DNA of 64,000 nt from an uncultured Leptotrichia sp. (lineage in GTDB: Bacteria > Fusobacteriota > Fusobacteriia > Fusobacteriales > Leptotrichiaceae), in NCBI GenBank assembly GCA_937925095.1, contig CALEXX010000005.1, forward strand, positions 1 to 64,000, written 5' to 3'. A program made the position numbers and the translations under genes. Below are positions 8,649 through 17,143 of this stretch, one piece after another. Within the stretch, counting starts at the first letter, position 1. Each line of letters begins with the position of its first letter. The notes beneath the pieces were generated by a model that ran no database searches, had not been told where the DNA came from, and saw only the letters and a program-made list of their open reading frames with translations.

Positions 8649-9372
8649 TGTCAGTTTGGTAATAACAAGCTGTGGAAGGTTTGATTTGCTGGAAAGAACT
8701 TTAGACAGTTTTTTCAAGTATAACACTTATCCAATAAAAGAAGTGATAATAACCGAAGACAGTACAGAAGGAAAAAAACTGGAAAAGCTGGTCTCAAAAT
8801 ACAAGGATCAGAACTTTAAATTAATAGTGAATGAAACGAGAATAGGACAGATAAAGTCCATTGATAAGGCTTATAAGGAAGTAAATACGGAATATGTATT
8901 CCATTGTGAAGATGACTGGGAATTTTTAAGGGAAGGATTTATAGAAAAATCCATGGATATGCTTAAAGAAGACCCTAAAATAGCAGTAGTTGGTTTAAGA
9001 TCCAGGGAAGACTGCTCGGGAATTCCTATCTCCAAGGAAAACTACAAGGCATCTAACGGAGAGGAGTACTTTGAAATACTGGAAGATGTATTTACATATA
9101 ATCCGGGACTTAGAAGAAAGGATGTGTGCGACCTGTTCGGTTCCCATGAAAAGCTTGAAGGGAAACTGTGGGAAGCAGAACTGTCAAAATTTTACAAGGA
9201 TAGGGGATTTAAAATGATTTCCTTTGTAAATCCCTTTGTGGAACATATAGGAAATAAAAGACACGTTCATTTTAGCAAAAGGGGAAAAAATAGTGTTCTT
9301 GATTTTAAAATAGACAGAATGGTGAAAAAAATAAGATATACATTTTTGAAATTATTTGGAAAAGTAAAATAA
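8641..9372 (+). CDS. Family 2 glycosyltransferase, tandem copy 1
   Basis: A 243-residue GT2-fold protein (VSLVITSCGRFDLLERTLDSFF, ITEDSTEGKKLE, FHCEDDWEF at about 88-97). CEDDW takes the place of the usual DXD. The C-terminal end is basic (DFKIDRMVKKIRYTFLKLFG) and looks like an amphipathic membrane-binding helix. It overlaps the two-domain transferase and is followed 22 bases later by a close paralogue. Acceptor and donor are unknown; the context suggests lipopolysaccharide core or outer-core extension. Confidence 0.85.
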   Translation: MNDVSLVITSCGRFDLLERTLDSFFKYNTYPIKEVIITEDSTEGKKLEKLVSKYKDQNFKLIVNETRIGQIKSIDKAYKEVNTEYVFHCEDDWEFLREGFIEKSMDMLKEDPKIAVVGLRSREDCSGIPISKENYKASNGEEYFEILEDVFTYNPGLRRKDVCDLFGSHEKLEGKLWEAELSKFYKDRGFKMISFVNPFVEHIGNKRHVHFSKRGKNSVLDFKIDRMVKKIRYTFLKLFGKVK

Positions 9373-9394
9373 ACTGCCGGGAAAGGATAAAATT

Positions 9395-10129
9395 ATGGAG
9401 GAAGTTACTTTGGTAATAACAAGTTGCGGAAGATTCGACTTGCTTAAGAGGACTCTGGACAGTTTCTTTGAAAAAAATACTTATCCGATAAAAAAGATAA
9501 TAATAACAGAAGACAGTACAGAAGGAAAGAAACTGGAAAATCTTATTTCTCAATATGAAAATAAATATAATTTCTGCCTGATAATAAATGAAACAAGGGA
9601 AGGTCAGCTGAAATCAATAGATAAGGCCTACAACGAAGTAGATACTGAATATGTATTTCATTGTGAAGATGACTGGGAATTTTTGAAGGAAGGTTTTATA
9701 GAAAAATCAATGAAACTTCTTAAGGAAGATTCAAAACTGCTTACTGTCGGCTTACGTAGCAAAAAGGATTTTAAGGAAGATTTTTTCAAGAAGGAAGATT
9801 ATATCTCAAAAGACGGAGAAAGATTTTATGAAGTAAATGAAGAAATCTATACATATAATCCGGGACTTAGAAGAAAATCCGACAATGATCTGTTTGGATC
9901 TCATGAAAAACTGAAGGATAAGCTTTATGAAATAGAGCTGTCAAAATTTTATAAGGACAGAAATTACAGAACTATCTATTTTAAGGAAAAGTATGTGGAG
10001 CATATTGGAGATAAGAGACATGTGCATTTCAGCAGAAAAGGGAAAAATAGTATTCTCGATTTTAAAATAGATAGAATGGTAAAGAAAATAAGATATACAT
10101 TTTTAAAATTATTTGGAAAGGTAAAATAA
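9395..10129 (+). CDS. Family 2 glycosyltransferase, tandem copy 2
   Basis: A 244-residue paralogue of the gene just upstream, with the same motifs in the same order (ITSCGRFDLLKRTLDSFF, ITEDSTEGKKLE, CEDDWEF). The last 23 residues are identical to those of copy 1, while the middle (about 120-200) has diverged. It is clearly a tandem duplication; the diverged middle suggests a change in acceptor or donor, the fixed tail a shared membrane-binding role. GGAAAGG upstream supports this start. The next gene begins one base after the stop. Confidence 0.85.
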   Translation: MEEVTLVITSCGRFDLLKRTLDSFFEKNTYPIKKIIITEDSTEGKKLENLISQYENKYNFCLIINETREGQLKSIDKAYNEVDTEYVFHCEDDWEFLKEGFIEKSMKLLKEDSKLLTVGLRSKKDFKEDFFKKEDYISKDGERFYEVNEEIYTYNPGLRRKSDNDLFGSHEKLKDKLYEIELSKFYKDRNYRTIYFKEKYVEHIGDKRHVHFSRKGKNSILDFKIDRMVKKIRYTFLKLFGKVK

Positions 10130-10130
10130 A

Positions 10131-11186
10131 ATGTACTTACTATTAGCAGGATTGGCTGCAGTTCTGATTTTTTTGTATTTTCACTATATATACAGGAAAA
10201 AATCAGTGGCCTGTCTTATGTATCACAATGTTTTCAATGAAAAAACTGAAGGAATAATATCGGAAGAAGAATTTGAAAAGCATATGGAATACATAAAAGA
10301 CATGAAAACATATAAAATGGAAGAACTTGAGGAAATGGACTATACTCTTGATGAGAAAAGCATACTTGTCACTTTTGATGACGGATATAAAAATAACTAT
10401 ACTAAAGCTTTTCCAATCTTGAAGAAATATAATATAAAAGCTACAATTTTCCTTAATACAGCCTATATAGGCAATGACAGGGATTATCTGAACTGGGATG
10501 AAATAAAGGAAATGTATGAAAGCGGTCTTGTGGATTTTCAGCTTCATACACATTCCCATTATCCGACAATAAGAAAAGCTGAAATAAAAGGATTTTTTGA
10601 AAAGACAGAAGGGGATTTTGTAAAAAGGGAATATTTTTCTATTTTCAGGGAAGGTCTTTCAAAGAAGGAAAAGGCTGAAATAAAGGATTTCAGGGATTTG
10701 GATTTTACAGGACTTCCTGTATTTAAAATAAGAAGTCAGATTTCCATAAAGGGTATGAAACTGAAGGAAGGATTTATGGATAAGTATAGGGAAATTGTAA
10801 ATTCTGAAGAATTTAAAGGAAAATCTTCCAAAGAACAGAAAATATTTTTGAATAAACTGTTTAAGGAACAGAAAAAGGAATTTTTTGAAGAAATTTCAGA
10901 TGAGGAATTTGAAAAAAGAGTGGAGTTTGAAATAACTGAAAATAAAAGGTTGATAGAGGAAAAATTAGACAAAAAGGCGGAATTTCTTTCATATCCATGG
11001 GGTCATGCCTATAAAGGAAATGTGGAGAAAATAAAAAAATTAGGAATAAAGTCCTTTGTAATGACTTCAGGAAATGCAAGTGGTGTAAAACTGAATCCTG
11101 AAAGGATTTACCGTATAAATGGCGACAAGATAAAGGATTATAATTTATTTGAAAAAAAATTGAAATCCGTGTACAATAAAGGGTAA
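10131..11186 (+). CDS. Membrane-anchored polysaccharide deacetylase (NodB domain)
   Basis: A 351-residue protein with one N-terminal helix (about residues 2-20) and an external NodB-type carbohydrate esterase domain. The first motif is TFDDGYKNNY (about 82-91) with the metal-binding Asp pair. The second is the histidine motif THSHYP (about 140-145), and a later YPWGHAY is seen near 285. A lysine- and glutamate-rich insert (about 150-270) splits the fold. The family removes acetyl groups from amino-sugar residues; here it probably trims a surface glycan or its lipid-linked form. It is co-transcribed with the sugar transferases. Confidence 0.85.
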   Translation: MYLLLAGLAAVLIFLYFHYIYRKKSVACLMYHNVFNEKTEGIISEEEFEKHMEYIKDMKTYKMEELEEMDYTLDEKSILVTFDDGYKNNYTKAFPILKKYNIKATIFLNTAYIGNDRDYLNWDEIKEMYESGLVDFQLHTHSHYPTIRKAEIKGFFEKTEGDFVKREYFSIFREGLSKKEKAEIKDFRDLDFTGLPVFKIRSQISIKGMKLKEGFMDKYREIVNSEEFKGKSSKEQKIFLNKLFKEQKKEFFEEISDEEFEKRVEFEITENKRLIEEKLDKKAEFLSYPWGHAYKGNVEKIKKLGIKSFVMTSGNASGVKLNPERIYRINGDKIKDYNLFEKKLKSVYNKG

Positions 11187-11208
11187 TAAATAAAGAAGGG
11201 ATAAAACA

Positions 11209-12957
11209 ATGAAAATACTGAAAAGTGAAGATTTTTTAATGGTGAAGAAGCTGAAAAAATATATAAAAAAATACTATATTCTAATTATTTTAAATATACT
11301 TTTAGCGTTGGTTTCTTCTGCTGTTTCAGCAACTCCAGTAACATTAATAAAGAGACTTTTTGATAGAGGAATTCAAGGAAAAGATGAAAAAGATATACTT
11401 TATGCTGCTGGTGGAATGATACTATTATCTGTTTTGGGAGCGTTTTTAGTATACTGGACAACTATACTTTCAGGTAAAATATCTTCATCAATATATAAAA
11501 ATATTGTAGATGATTTATATGTGAAAATACAATCACTGGATATGGAATATTTTTCAACGACAAAAGTAGGAGAATTAATGACAAAAGTACTTAATGATCC
11601 TGCTAATGTGAATACATTTATTTTAGAATTCTTTGAATTTTTAAAATATGTTTTTACAGCAATTTCATATTTAGTTATAGCTATTCGGATAGACTGGAAA
11701 TTAACTCTGGGAATGTTTATAGTAGCGCCTATTTTGATGACAACTGTAAAAAAATATTCTAAAAAACTTAAAAAGTCAGGAAAAGAACGACAGGAAGCAA
11801 CAGGAACTTTGAATTCAAAGCTACAGGAAACTTTATCTGGAATAAGAGTTATAAGGGCATTTGCAACAGAAAAGCAGGAAATACATAACTTTAAAAAAAT
11901 AAGTTTAGAATTAAAAAAAGTTGTAATGAAAACAGTTGGTTACAATGCAAAGTCAAATTCAGTTTCTGAAGCTTTAAATTATGTAATGATGGCAATATTA
12001 CTATTGTTTGGAGGATATAGAATATTAAGAGGTAGAGTTTTTACAACTGGAGATTTTTTGACAATTATGTCTGCAATAGGATCAATGTATACACCGGTTA
12101 GAAGAAGTGCCAATATATATAATTCCCTTAGCACAAATATCCCTTCAATAGGAAGAATATTTGAAATTCTGGATGTTGTTCCTGAAATAGCAGATGCACC
12201 TGACTGTGTTAAATTTGAAGAATTTAGAAGTGATATAACATTTGAAAATGTTGATTTCAGCTATAAAGATAATGATGAAAAAATTCTGAAAAACATAAAT
12301 CTGGTTGCAAAAAAGGGAGAAACAGTAGCTCTTGTAGGAAATTCAGGTGGTGGAAAATCCACTTTAGTAAATCTTATACCAAGATTTTTTGATGTTGATG
12401 CAGGAATGATAACAATAGACGGAATAAATGTAAAAGATTATAAAATAAAGAGTTTACGTAAAAAAATAGGAATTGTTCCACAGGAAACATTCCTATTTGG
12501 AGGAACAGTACTCGAAAATATAAAATATGGAAACCAGAAGGCTTCTGTTGAGGAAGTTATAGAAGCTGCAAAAAAAGCCAATGCACATGAATTTATAGAA
12601 AAACTTGAACAGGGATATGAAACTGAAATTGGGGAAAGAGGAGTAAAACTGTCAGGTGGTCAGAAACAGAGAATATCAATAGCAAGAGCAATACTTGAAA
12701 ATCCTCAGATACTTATTCTGGATGAGGCGACAAGTGCCCTTGATAATGAATCTGAACAGCTTGTTCAGGATGCACTGGAAAAACTTATGAAGGGAAAAAC
12801 AACATTTGTTATTGCACACAGACTTTCTACAATAATAAACAGTGACAAGATAGTTGTTATTCAGCAGGGGGAAATTAAGGAAGTGGGAACTCACGAAGAG
12901 TTGCTTGATAAAGATGGTATATACAAATCGTTATACAATAAAAGTTTTAAAAATTAA
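11209..12957 (+). CDS. msbA: MsbA-type lipid/LPS ABC exporter
   Basis: A 582-residue half transporter with six N-terminal helices (about residues 20-310) and a C-terminal ATPase. The ATPase has Walker A GNSGGGKST (about 378), signature LSGGQ (about 481), Walker B ILILDEATSALD (about 501) and switch histidine IAHRLST. Members of this branch flip lipid A-core, and the position directly behind core-glycan genes fits that role. A drug exporter of the same fold cannot be excluded by sequence alone. The chosen ATG has AAGAAGGG before it; an in-frame ATG at 11239 is a second option. Glutamine codons are mixed CAA/CAG, unlike the CAG-rich genes before it. Confidence 0.85.
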   Translation: MKILKSEDFLMVKKLKKYIKKYYILIILNILLALVSSAVSATPVTLIKRLFDRGIQGKDEKDILYAAGGMILLSVLGAFLVYWTTILSGKISSSIYKNIVDDLYVKIQSLDMEYFSTTKVGELMTKVLNDPANVNTFILEFFEFLKYVFTAISYLVIAIRIDWKLTLGMFIVAPILMTTVKKYSKKLKKSGKERQEATGTLNSKLQETLSGIRVIRAFATEKQEIHNFKKISLELKKVVMKTVGYNAKSNSVSEALNYVMMAILLLFGGYRILRGRVFTTGDFLTIMSAIGSMYTPVRRSANIYNSLSTNIPSIGRIFEILDVVPEIADAPDCVKFEEFRSDITFENVDFSYKDNDEKILKNINLVAKKGETVALVGNSGGGKSTLVNLIPRFFDVDAGMITIDGINVKDYKIKSLRKKIGIVPQETFLFGGTVLENIKYGNQKASVEEVIEAAKKANAHEFIEKLEQGYETEIGERGVKLSGGQKQRISIARAILENPQILILDEATSALDNESEQLVQDALEKLMKGKTTFVIAHRLSTIINSDKIVVIQQGEIKEVGTHEELLDKDGIYKSLYNKSFKN

Positions 12958-12976
12958 AAATTCAGGAGGAAAATAG

Positions 12977-13465
12977 ATGAAAAATGCAAAAAAGATATTA
13001 TTATTTCTAGGGGCAATCTCACTGGTTGCATTTGGAAGTTTTAACATGACAGGAAATAAGTCAAATAAAAATACAGTTGCTGAAAGCAAGGAAACAGAAA
13101 CTGATAAAAATGAAAATAAAAAAGCTGATGCAGTGGCAGTGGCAGTGGAAAATAACGGACAGGCACAAAATACACCGCAAACTCAGCCGGTAGTGGTTAC
13201 ACCACCTGTTGAAGGTACGGCACAGGGACAGCCTGCTGTAGATCCAAATTCACATAACAACAAGCAGTCTCAAAAGAAGAGTAAAAAGACTCAGAAAGCA
13301 GTACAGTCAAGTTCTCAGGTTAAGGAGAATGCTCCTGCAGAAGTGGCTCCTGTAGTTAAGGAAACACCTAAGACAGAAACTAAGGTAGAAGCTCCTAAAA
13401 AGGCTGAGACAAAATCAGAACCTAAGGCAGAAGAAAAATCTTCATCAAGCAGTCATAATGACTAG
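12977..13465 (+). CDS. Small exported Lys/Ala/Pro-rich protein
   Basis: A 162-residue protein with an N-terminal signal or anchor segment (KKILLFLGAISLVAFGSF, residues 5-22). A disordered, low-complexity tail follows, rich in Lys, Ala, Glu, Pro, Gln and Ser, ending in a run of serines. No cysteine lipobox or enzymatic motif is present. It might be a periplasmic spacer or peptidoglycan/outer-membrane contact protein, but this is a guess. AGGAGG stands before the ATG. It lies between msbA and apbE with short gaps. Confidence 0.65.
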   Translation: MKNAKKILLFLGAISLVAFGSFNMTGNKSNKNTVAESKETETDKNENKKADAVAVAVENNGQAQNTPQTQPVVVTPPVEGTAQGQPAVDPNSHNNKQSQKKSKKTQKAVQSSSQVKENAPAEVAPVVKETPKTETKVEAPKKAETKSEPKAEEKSSSSSHND

Positions 13466-13475
13466 GTGAAGGAAA

Positions 13476-14480
13476 ATGAGTAGAAATTACAAAGTTCAGA
13501 CAAGATTTTTATTTCATACGGATATAAAAATAAAAATACCTGAAGAATATTATTCAGAAACAGTTTTTGATGAGCTGTATGGCATACTTGAAGATGTAAA
13601 TGAAAAATACAATTCCTACTCTGAAAATTCTTTTATTGACAGGATAAATAAAAACAGCGGGAATTTTGTCGAAGTAAATGAAGAAATGATTGAAATTCTT
13701 GAAAGGGTTGTTCATTTTTCAAATATGATGAATGGTGAGTATGATATTACAATAATGCCGTTAATAAAACTTTGGGGCTTTTATAAGAAATCAGATATTA
13801 GAATACCTGAAAAGGAAGAAATCGAAGAAACAGGCAAACTGATTGATTATAAAAAAATAGTAATTGACAGGGAAAGAAAAAGGGTGAAAATAGATGCCGG
13901 CCAGGAAATCATAACCGGCTCTTTCATCAAATCCTATGCCGTAGATAAACTGGTAAAGGAAATGAAAAGAAGAGGAATAGATGATGCAATTATAAATGCA
14001 GGAGGAAGCAGCATAGTGGCAGTTAACAAACTGGAAGAAGATGCATGGATAGTTGGCGTTGAAAATCCTGAAAAGGAAAAAATATCAGAAAAAAATAAAG
14101 AAGGTTATGTAACTCAGATATTATTAGACAGCTATAAAGAAAAAAATAATGAAGATTTATTTGATATAAAAATTTCAGACGAATCCTATTCCACTTCAAA
14201 TCAGGGAAATACCTTTGTAGAAATAGACAATCAGAAATATGGACATATATTGAGCCCAAAAACAGGTTATCCAGGGAGAAATAAACAGATAGGAATAGTT
14301 ACGAAGGAAGCTTTTACAGGAGATATAATTTCTACAGGACTTTATAACCAGACTCCTGAAAAGTTTTTAGAAATACTGGATAAACTAAACAGGGAAATAA
14401 AGGTAGAAGGATACATGATAGATGAAAATGGAAAAATTCATTATTCAGAAGGATTTTTTAAATATATAGTCAATGAATAA
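13476..14480 (+). CDS. apbE: FAD:protein FMN transferase
   Basis: A 334-residue ApbE-family protein. Key features are the N-terminal dimer/FAD region (ILEDVNEKYNSYSENSFIDRIN), TIMPLIKLWGFY, ITGSFIKSYAVD (about 146-157, the G-x-x-x-K-x-Y-A-V-D motif), AIINAGGSS, HILSPKTGYPG and the C-terminal TGDIISTGLY with the metal-binding Asp. The enzyme attaches FMN to threonine in RnfD/RnfG-type subunits, and rnfC-rnfD follow immediately. Most ApbE proteins are exported lipoproteins; this one begins MSRNYKVQTRFLFHT without a signal peptide and would act in the cytoplasm. Its stop overlaps an upstream in-frame ATG of rnfC by one base. Confidence 0.9.
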   Translation: MSRNYKVQTRFLFHTDIKIKIPEEYYSETVFDELYGILEDVNEKYNSYSENSFIDRINKNSGNFVEVNEEMIEILERVVHFSNMMNGEYDITIMPLIKLWGFYKKSDIRIPEKEEIEETGKLIDYKKIVIDRERKRVKIDAGQEIITGSFIKSYAVDKLVKEMKRRGIDDAIINAGGSSIVAVNKLEEDAWIVGVENPEKEKISEKNKEGYVTQILLDSYKEKNNEDLFDIKISDESYSTSNQGNTFVEIDNQKYGHILSPKTGYPGRNKQIGIVTKEAFTGDIISTGLYNQTPEKFLEILDKLNREIKVEGYMIDENGKIHYSEGFFKYIVNE

Positions 14481-14515
14481 TGGAATATAAAACGGAGAGA
14501 AAAGGAATTAGTAAA

Positions 14516-15835
14516 ATGAAAAATATTATAAGCGAAAAAATGAAAATCGAACCAATGAAACATGTTACTAAAAAAACAGGACTCACAACAATGAAGGATC
14601 CTGAGTTTTTTTATGTTCCGTTATCCCAGCATATTGGCCAGGTGGCGAAGGAAACAGTAAAAGTAGGTGATTATGTACACCGTTATGAAAAAATAGGTGA
14701 AGTTTCAGGAAAAGTTTCTTCAATGGTTCACTCACCTGTTTCGGGAAAAGTTACAGAAATCATAGAAAATCCTGTTGCTAACGGAAAAAAAGTGAAAACG
14801 GTAGTAATTAAAAATGATTTCAAGTACAAGGAAATTGAAACTGAAAAAAGAAGAATAGAGGAAGTTGGAACATTCAGAAGGGATGAAATACTTGAAATTA
14901 TAAAGGGAGCAGGTATTGTAGGAGAAGGAGGAGCCCAGTTTCCTACACATGTAAAATATGATATAGGCCATAAAAAAATAGACACATTTATAGTAAATGG
15001 AGCTGAATGTGAGCCATACCTTACAGCAGACTACACAATAATGTCAAATTATGTGGAAGATTTGCTGGGAGGAATAAAAATTGCTGAAAAACTTCTAAGA
15101 CCTAGGGAAGTTGTAATAGGTATAGAAGAGGAAAATATAGATATTGCAGAGCATATTGAAGTTATTATTAAGCAGAGCAGACTGTTTAATGTAAAGATTC
15201 AGATATTACCGACAGCCTATCCTCAGGGAAGTGAGCTTCAGCTTATAAGAAGTGTTACAGGAAAAGAAATAAAGAAGGGTGAAATTCCTGGAAATCATGG
15301 AGTAATAGTAAGTAATGTCGGAACTGTGAAATCAATGTATGATGCCTTTACAGAAGGGAAACCTCTGGTTGAGAGAGTTGTAACTGTATCAGGGGAAAAG
15401 GTGGAAAAAAAAGGAAACTATCTTTTAAAGGTAGGAACGCCTTTAAGTCATATAATTGAGCAGTTAAACCCTGAAGACAATGCAAAAATTGTATTTGGTG
15501 GACCAATGATGGGAGAAGAAGTTACTGAAACATCAACTCCTGTTGTAAAGGGAACATCAGGAATTTTATTTCTTTCTAAGGATGTTGATTCAGTAAAAAG
15601 GGAAAACTGTATTTCATGCGGATATTGTGTAGATGTGTGTCCAATGGGACTGATGCCTATGAAGTTTGCAGAAAGTTACAGAAAGGAACAGTATGAAAAA
15701 CTTGTTGCCGTATATCATCTGGATAACTGTATAGAATGCGGTGCTTGTGAGTATGTGTGTCCGTCAAGAGTACCTTTAATAAAGAGCATAAAGGAAGGAA
15801 AAGAAAAGCTTAGAGAAACGGGGGAAATGAAATAA
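14516..15835 (+). CDS. rnfC: Rnf electron-transport complex subunit C
   Basis: A 439-residue RnfC. It has the glycine-rich NADH-binding motif GIVGEGGAQFPTHVKYD (about 132-148), the substrate-binding SLBB region, and two [4Fe-4S] motifs: CISCGYCVDVCP (about 364) and CIECGACEYVCP (about 404). RnfC takes electrons to NAD+ (or from NADH) at the cytoplasmic face of the ferredoxin:NAD+ oxidoreductase, an ion-pumping complex. An ATG at 14480 overlaps the apbE stop but lacks a ribosome site. AAGGA at 14502-14506 favours the ATG at 14516. It overlaps rnfD by one base. Confidence 0.93.
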   Translation: MKNIISEKMKIEPMKHVTKKTGLTTMKDPEFFYVPLSQHIGQVAKETVKVGDYVHRYEKIGEVSGKVSSMVHSPVSGKVTEIIENPVANGKKVKTVVIKNDFKYKEIETEKRRIEEVGTFRRDEILEIIKGAGIVGEGGAQFPTHVKYDIGHKKIDTFIVNGAECEPYLTADYTIMSNYVEDLLGGIKIAEKLLRPREVVIGIEEENIDIAEHIEVIIKQSRLFNVKIQILPTAYPQGSELQLIRSVTGKEIKKGEIPGNHGVIVSNVGTVKSMYDAFTEGKPLVERVVTVSGEKVEKKGNYLLKVGTPLSHIIEQLNPEDNAKIVFGGPMMGEEVTETSTPVVKGTSGILFLSKDVDSVKRENCISCGYCVDVCPMGLMPMKFAESYRKEQYEKLVAVYHLDNCIECGACEYVCPSRVPLIKSIKEGKEKLRETGEMK

Positions 15836-16944
15836 TGGAAAAAACAATGGAGAATACAATAATAAAACGTTACACTCCTCATATTAGGGTAAAGGACAGT
15901 GTTCCTAAAGTAATGGGAGATGTAATAATAGCATTACTGCCTGCTATACTTGCAAGTGGGGCAGTTTATGGACTTTATCCTCTGCTTGTTATTTTAACAT
16001 CAGTAGTTTCAGCCGTAGTAACAGAGTTTCTATTTTCTGCAATATTTTTTAAGAAATATGATTCAATATTAAATTTATCGGCAGTAGTGACAGGAATACT
16101 GCTTGCACTGACTCTGGCTCCTTTCACACCTCTTTATGTGGTTGCATTTGGTGGTGCGATGGCTATAATATTTGGAAAGCTTATATACAGCGGACTTGGA
16201 AGAAACAGATTTAACCCTGCCATAGTTGGAAGGGAATTCATGACTGTATTTTTCAGTACAGTAATGGCTTCAGGCACAATCTGGTATAATGAGGAAGCGA
16301 TGCAGGTAACAGGAGCAAAGCTGTTTGGATTTTTAGGAAATTTTTCGTTTTTTAATAACCTTGATTCGCTTATATTAAAATCATCAGGTGCAATTGGGGA
16401 ATATTCAGTCCTTCTTTTAGTTCTTGGAGGAGTATACCTTATTTATAGGGACAGAATTTCCTGGCACATTCCTGTAACTTTATTTATTACAGTTTTTGTA
16501 GGAATGATGATTTCAAGATTTACAGGTATAAATGCAGGTATTTCATTAGGTGGCCTTATGCTTTGTGGAATATACATGGCAACAGATATGCCTACAAGCT
16601 CATCAACTCCGCATGGGAAAATTTATTATGGAATCATGATGGGAATAGTAGTTTTTGTATTCTGGATATTTAAAATCAGAAATGAAGCCCTTTCATATGC
16701 AATACTTGTTTTAAATGGATTTGTACCTATAATAAATGATACTTTTACACCGTTACTGTTTGGAGAAGATGCAGAAGAGGTTCAGGGAGAAAAGATAGGA
16801 AGAGGAGTAGTATATGCTTTTGCAATAATTGGAGTTACTATACTGTTTTCGCTTATTCATCGTTTTGGACTGGTAAAATATCTTGTGTTCATTTATATAA
16901 TTTATACAACAGTAATGTTAATACGCTCAAAAGAGATTAAGTAA
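15835..16944 (+). CDS. rnfD: Rnf electron-transport complex subunit D
   Basis: A 369-residue RnfD with about nine to ten membrane helices. The likely flavinylation threonine lies in QVTGAK (near residue 155), in the position where the family has S/T-G-A-T. Family sequence GRNRFNPAIVGREFMT and GGLMLCGIYMATDMPTSSSTPHGK are also visible. RnfD carries covalent FMN, placed by ApbE, and passes electrons within the membrane part of the complex. It starts inside the last base of rnfC. Unusually, no rnfG, E, A or B follows: the next gene is mfd, after a hairpin repeat. Confidence 0.93.
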   Translation: MEKTMENTIIKRYTPHIRVKDSVPKVMGDVIIALLPAILASGAVYGLYPLLVILTSVVSAVVTEFLFSAIFFKKYDSILNLSAVVTGILLALTLAPFTPLYVVAFGGAMAIIFGKLIYSGLGRNRFNPAIVGREFMTVFFSTVMASGTIWYNEEAMQVTGAKLFGFLGNFSFFNNLDSLILKSSGAIGEYSVLLLVLGGVYLIYRDRISWHIPVTLFITVFVGMMISRFTGINAGISLGGLMLCGIYMATDMPTSSSTPHGKIYYGIMMGIVVFVFWIFKIRNEALSYAILVLNGFVPIINDTFTPLLFGEDAEEVQGEKIGRGVVYAFAIIGVTILFSLIHRFGLVKYLVFIYIIYTTVMLIRSKEIK

Positions 16945-17000
16945 GTTTTATGATTATAACAGAATTTCCGGCATTCAAAATTTTCTGAAAAAATATGAAT

Positions 17001-17070
17001 TGAGTCAAATAAAAAAATGACTGTCTGAGCATAGCGAGTTTGTCATTTTTTGACTCAATGATTATTTTTT
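17001..17070. repeat. Dispersed hairpin repeat, copy R1
   Basis: Left arm TGAGTCAAATAAAAAAATGAC (17001-17021 with a small bulge) pairs with GTCATTTTTTGACTCA (17042-17057) around the apex TGTCTGAGCATAGCGAGTTT (17022-17041). It is followed by aatgattatttt. The apex and tail recur near 54285, although the arms there have a different sequence. It separates rnfD from mfd and could also serve as a terminator. Confidence 0.7.
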
Positions 17071-17143
17071 GAAGGCAAAAAAATTTTGTAGCCGGTAGCG
17101 GAAGAATGAGGGTGGCATGAACCCTCATAAGTAAGGAGAAAAA

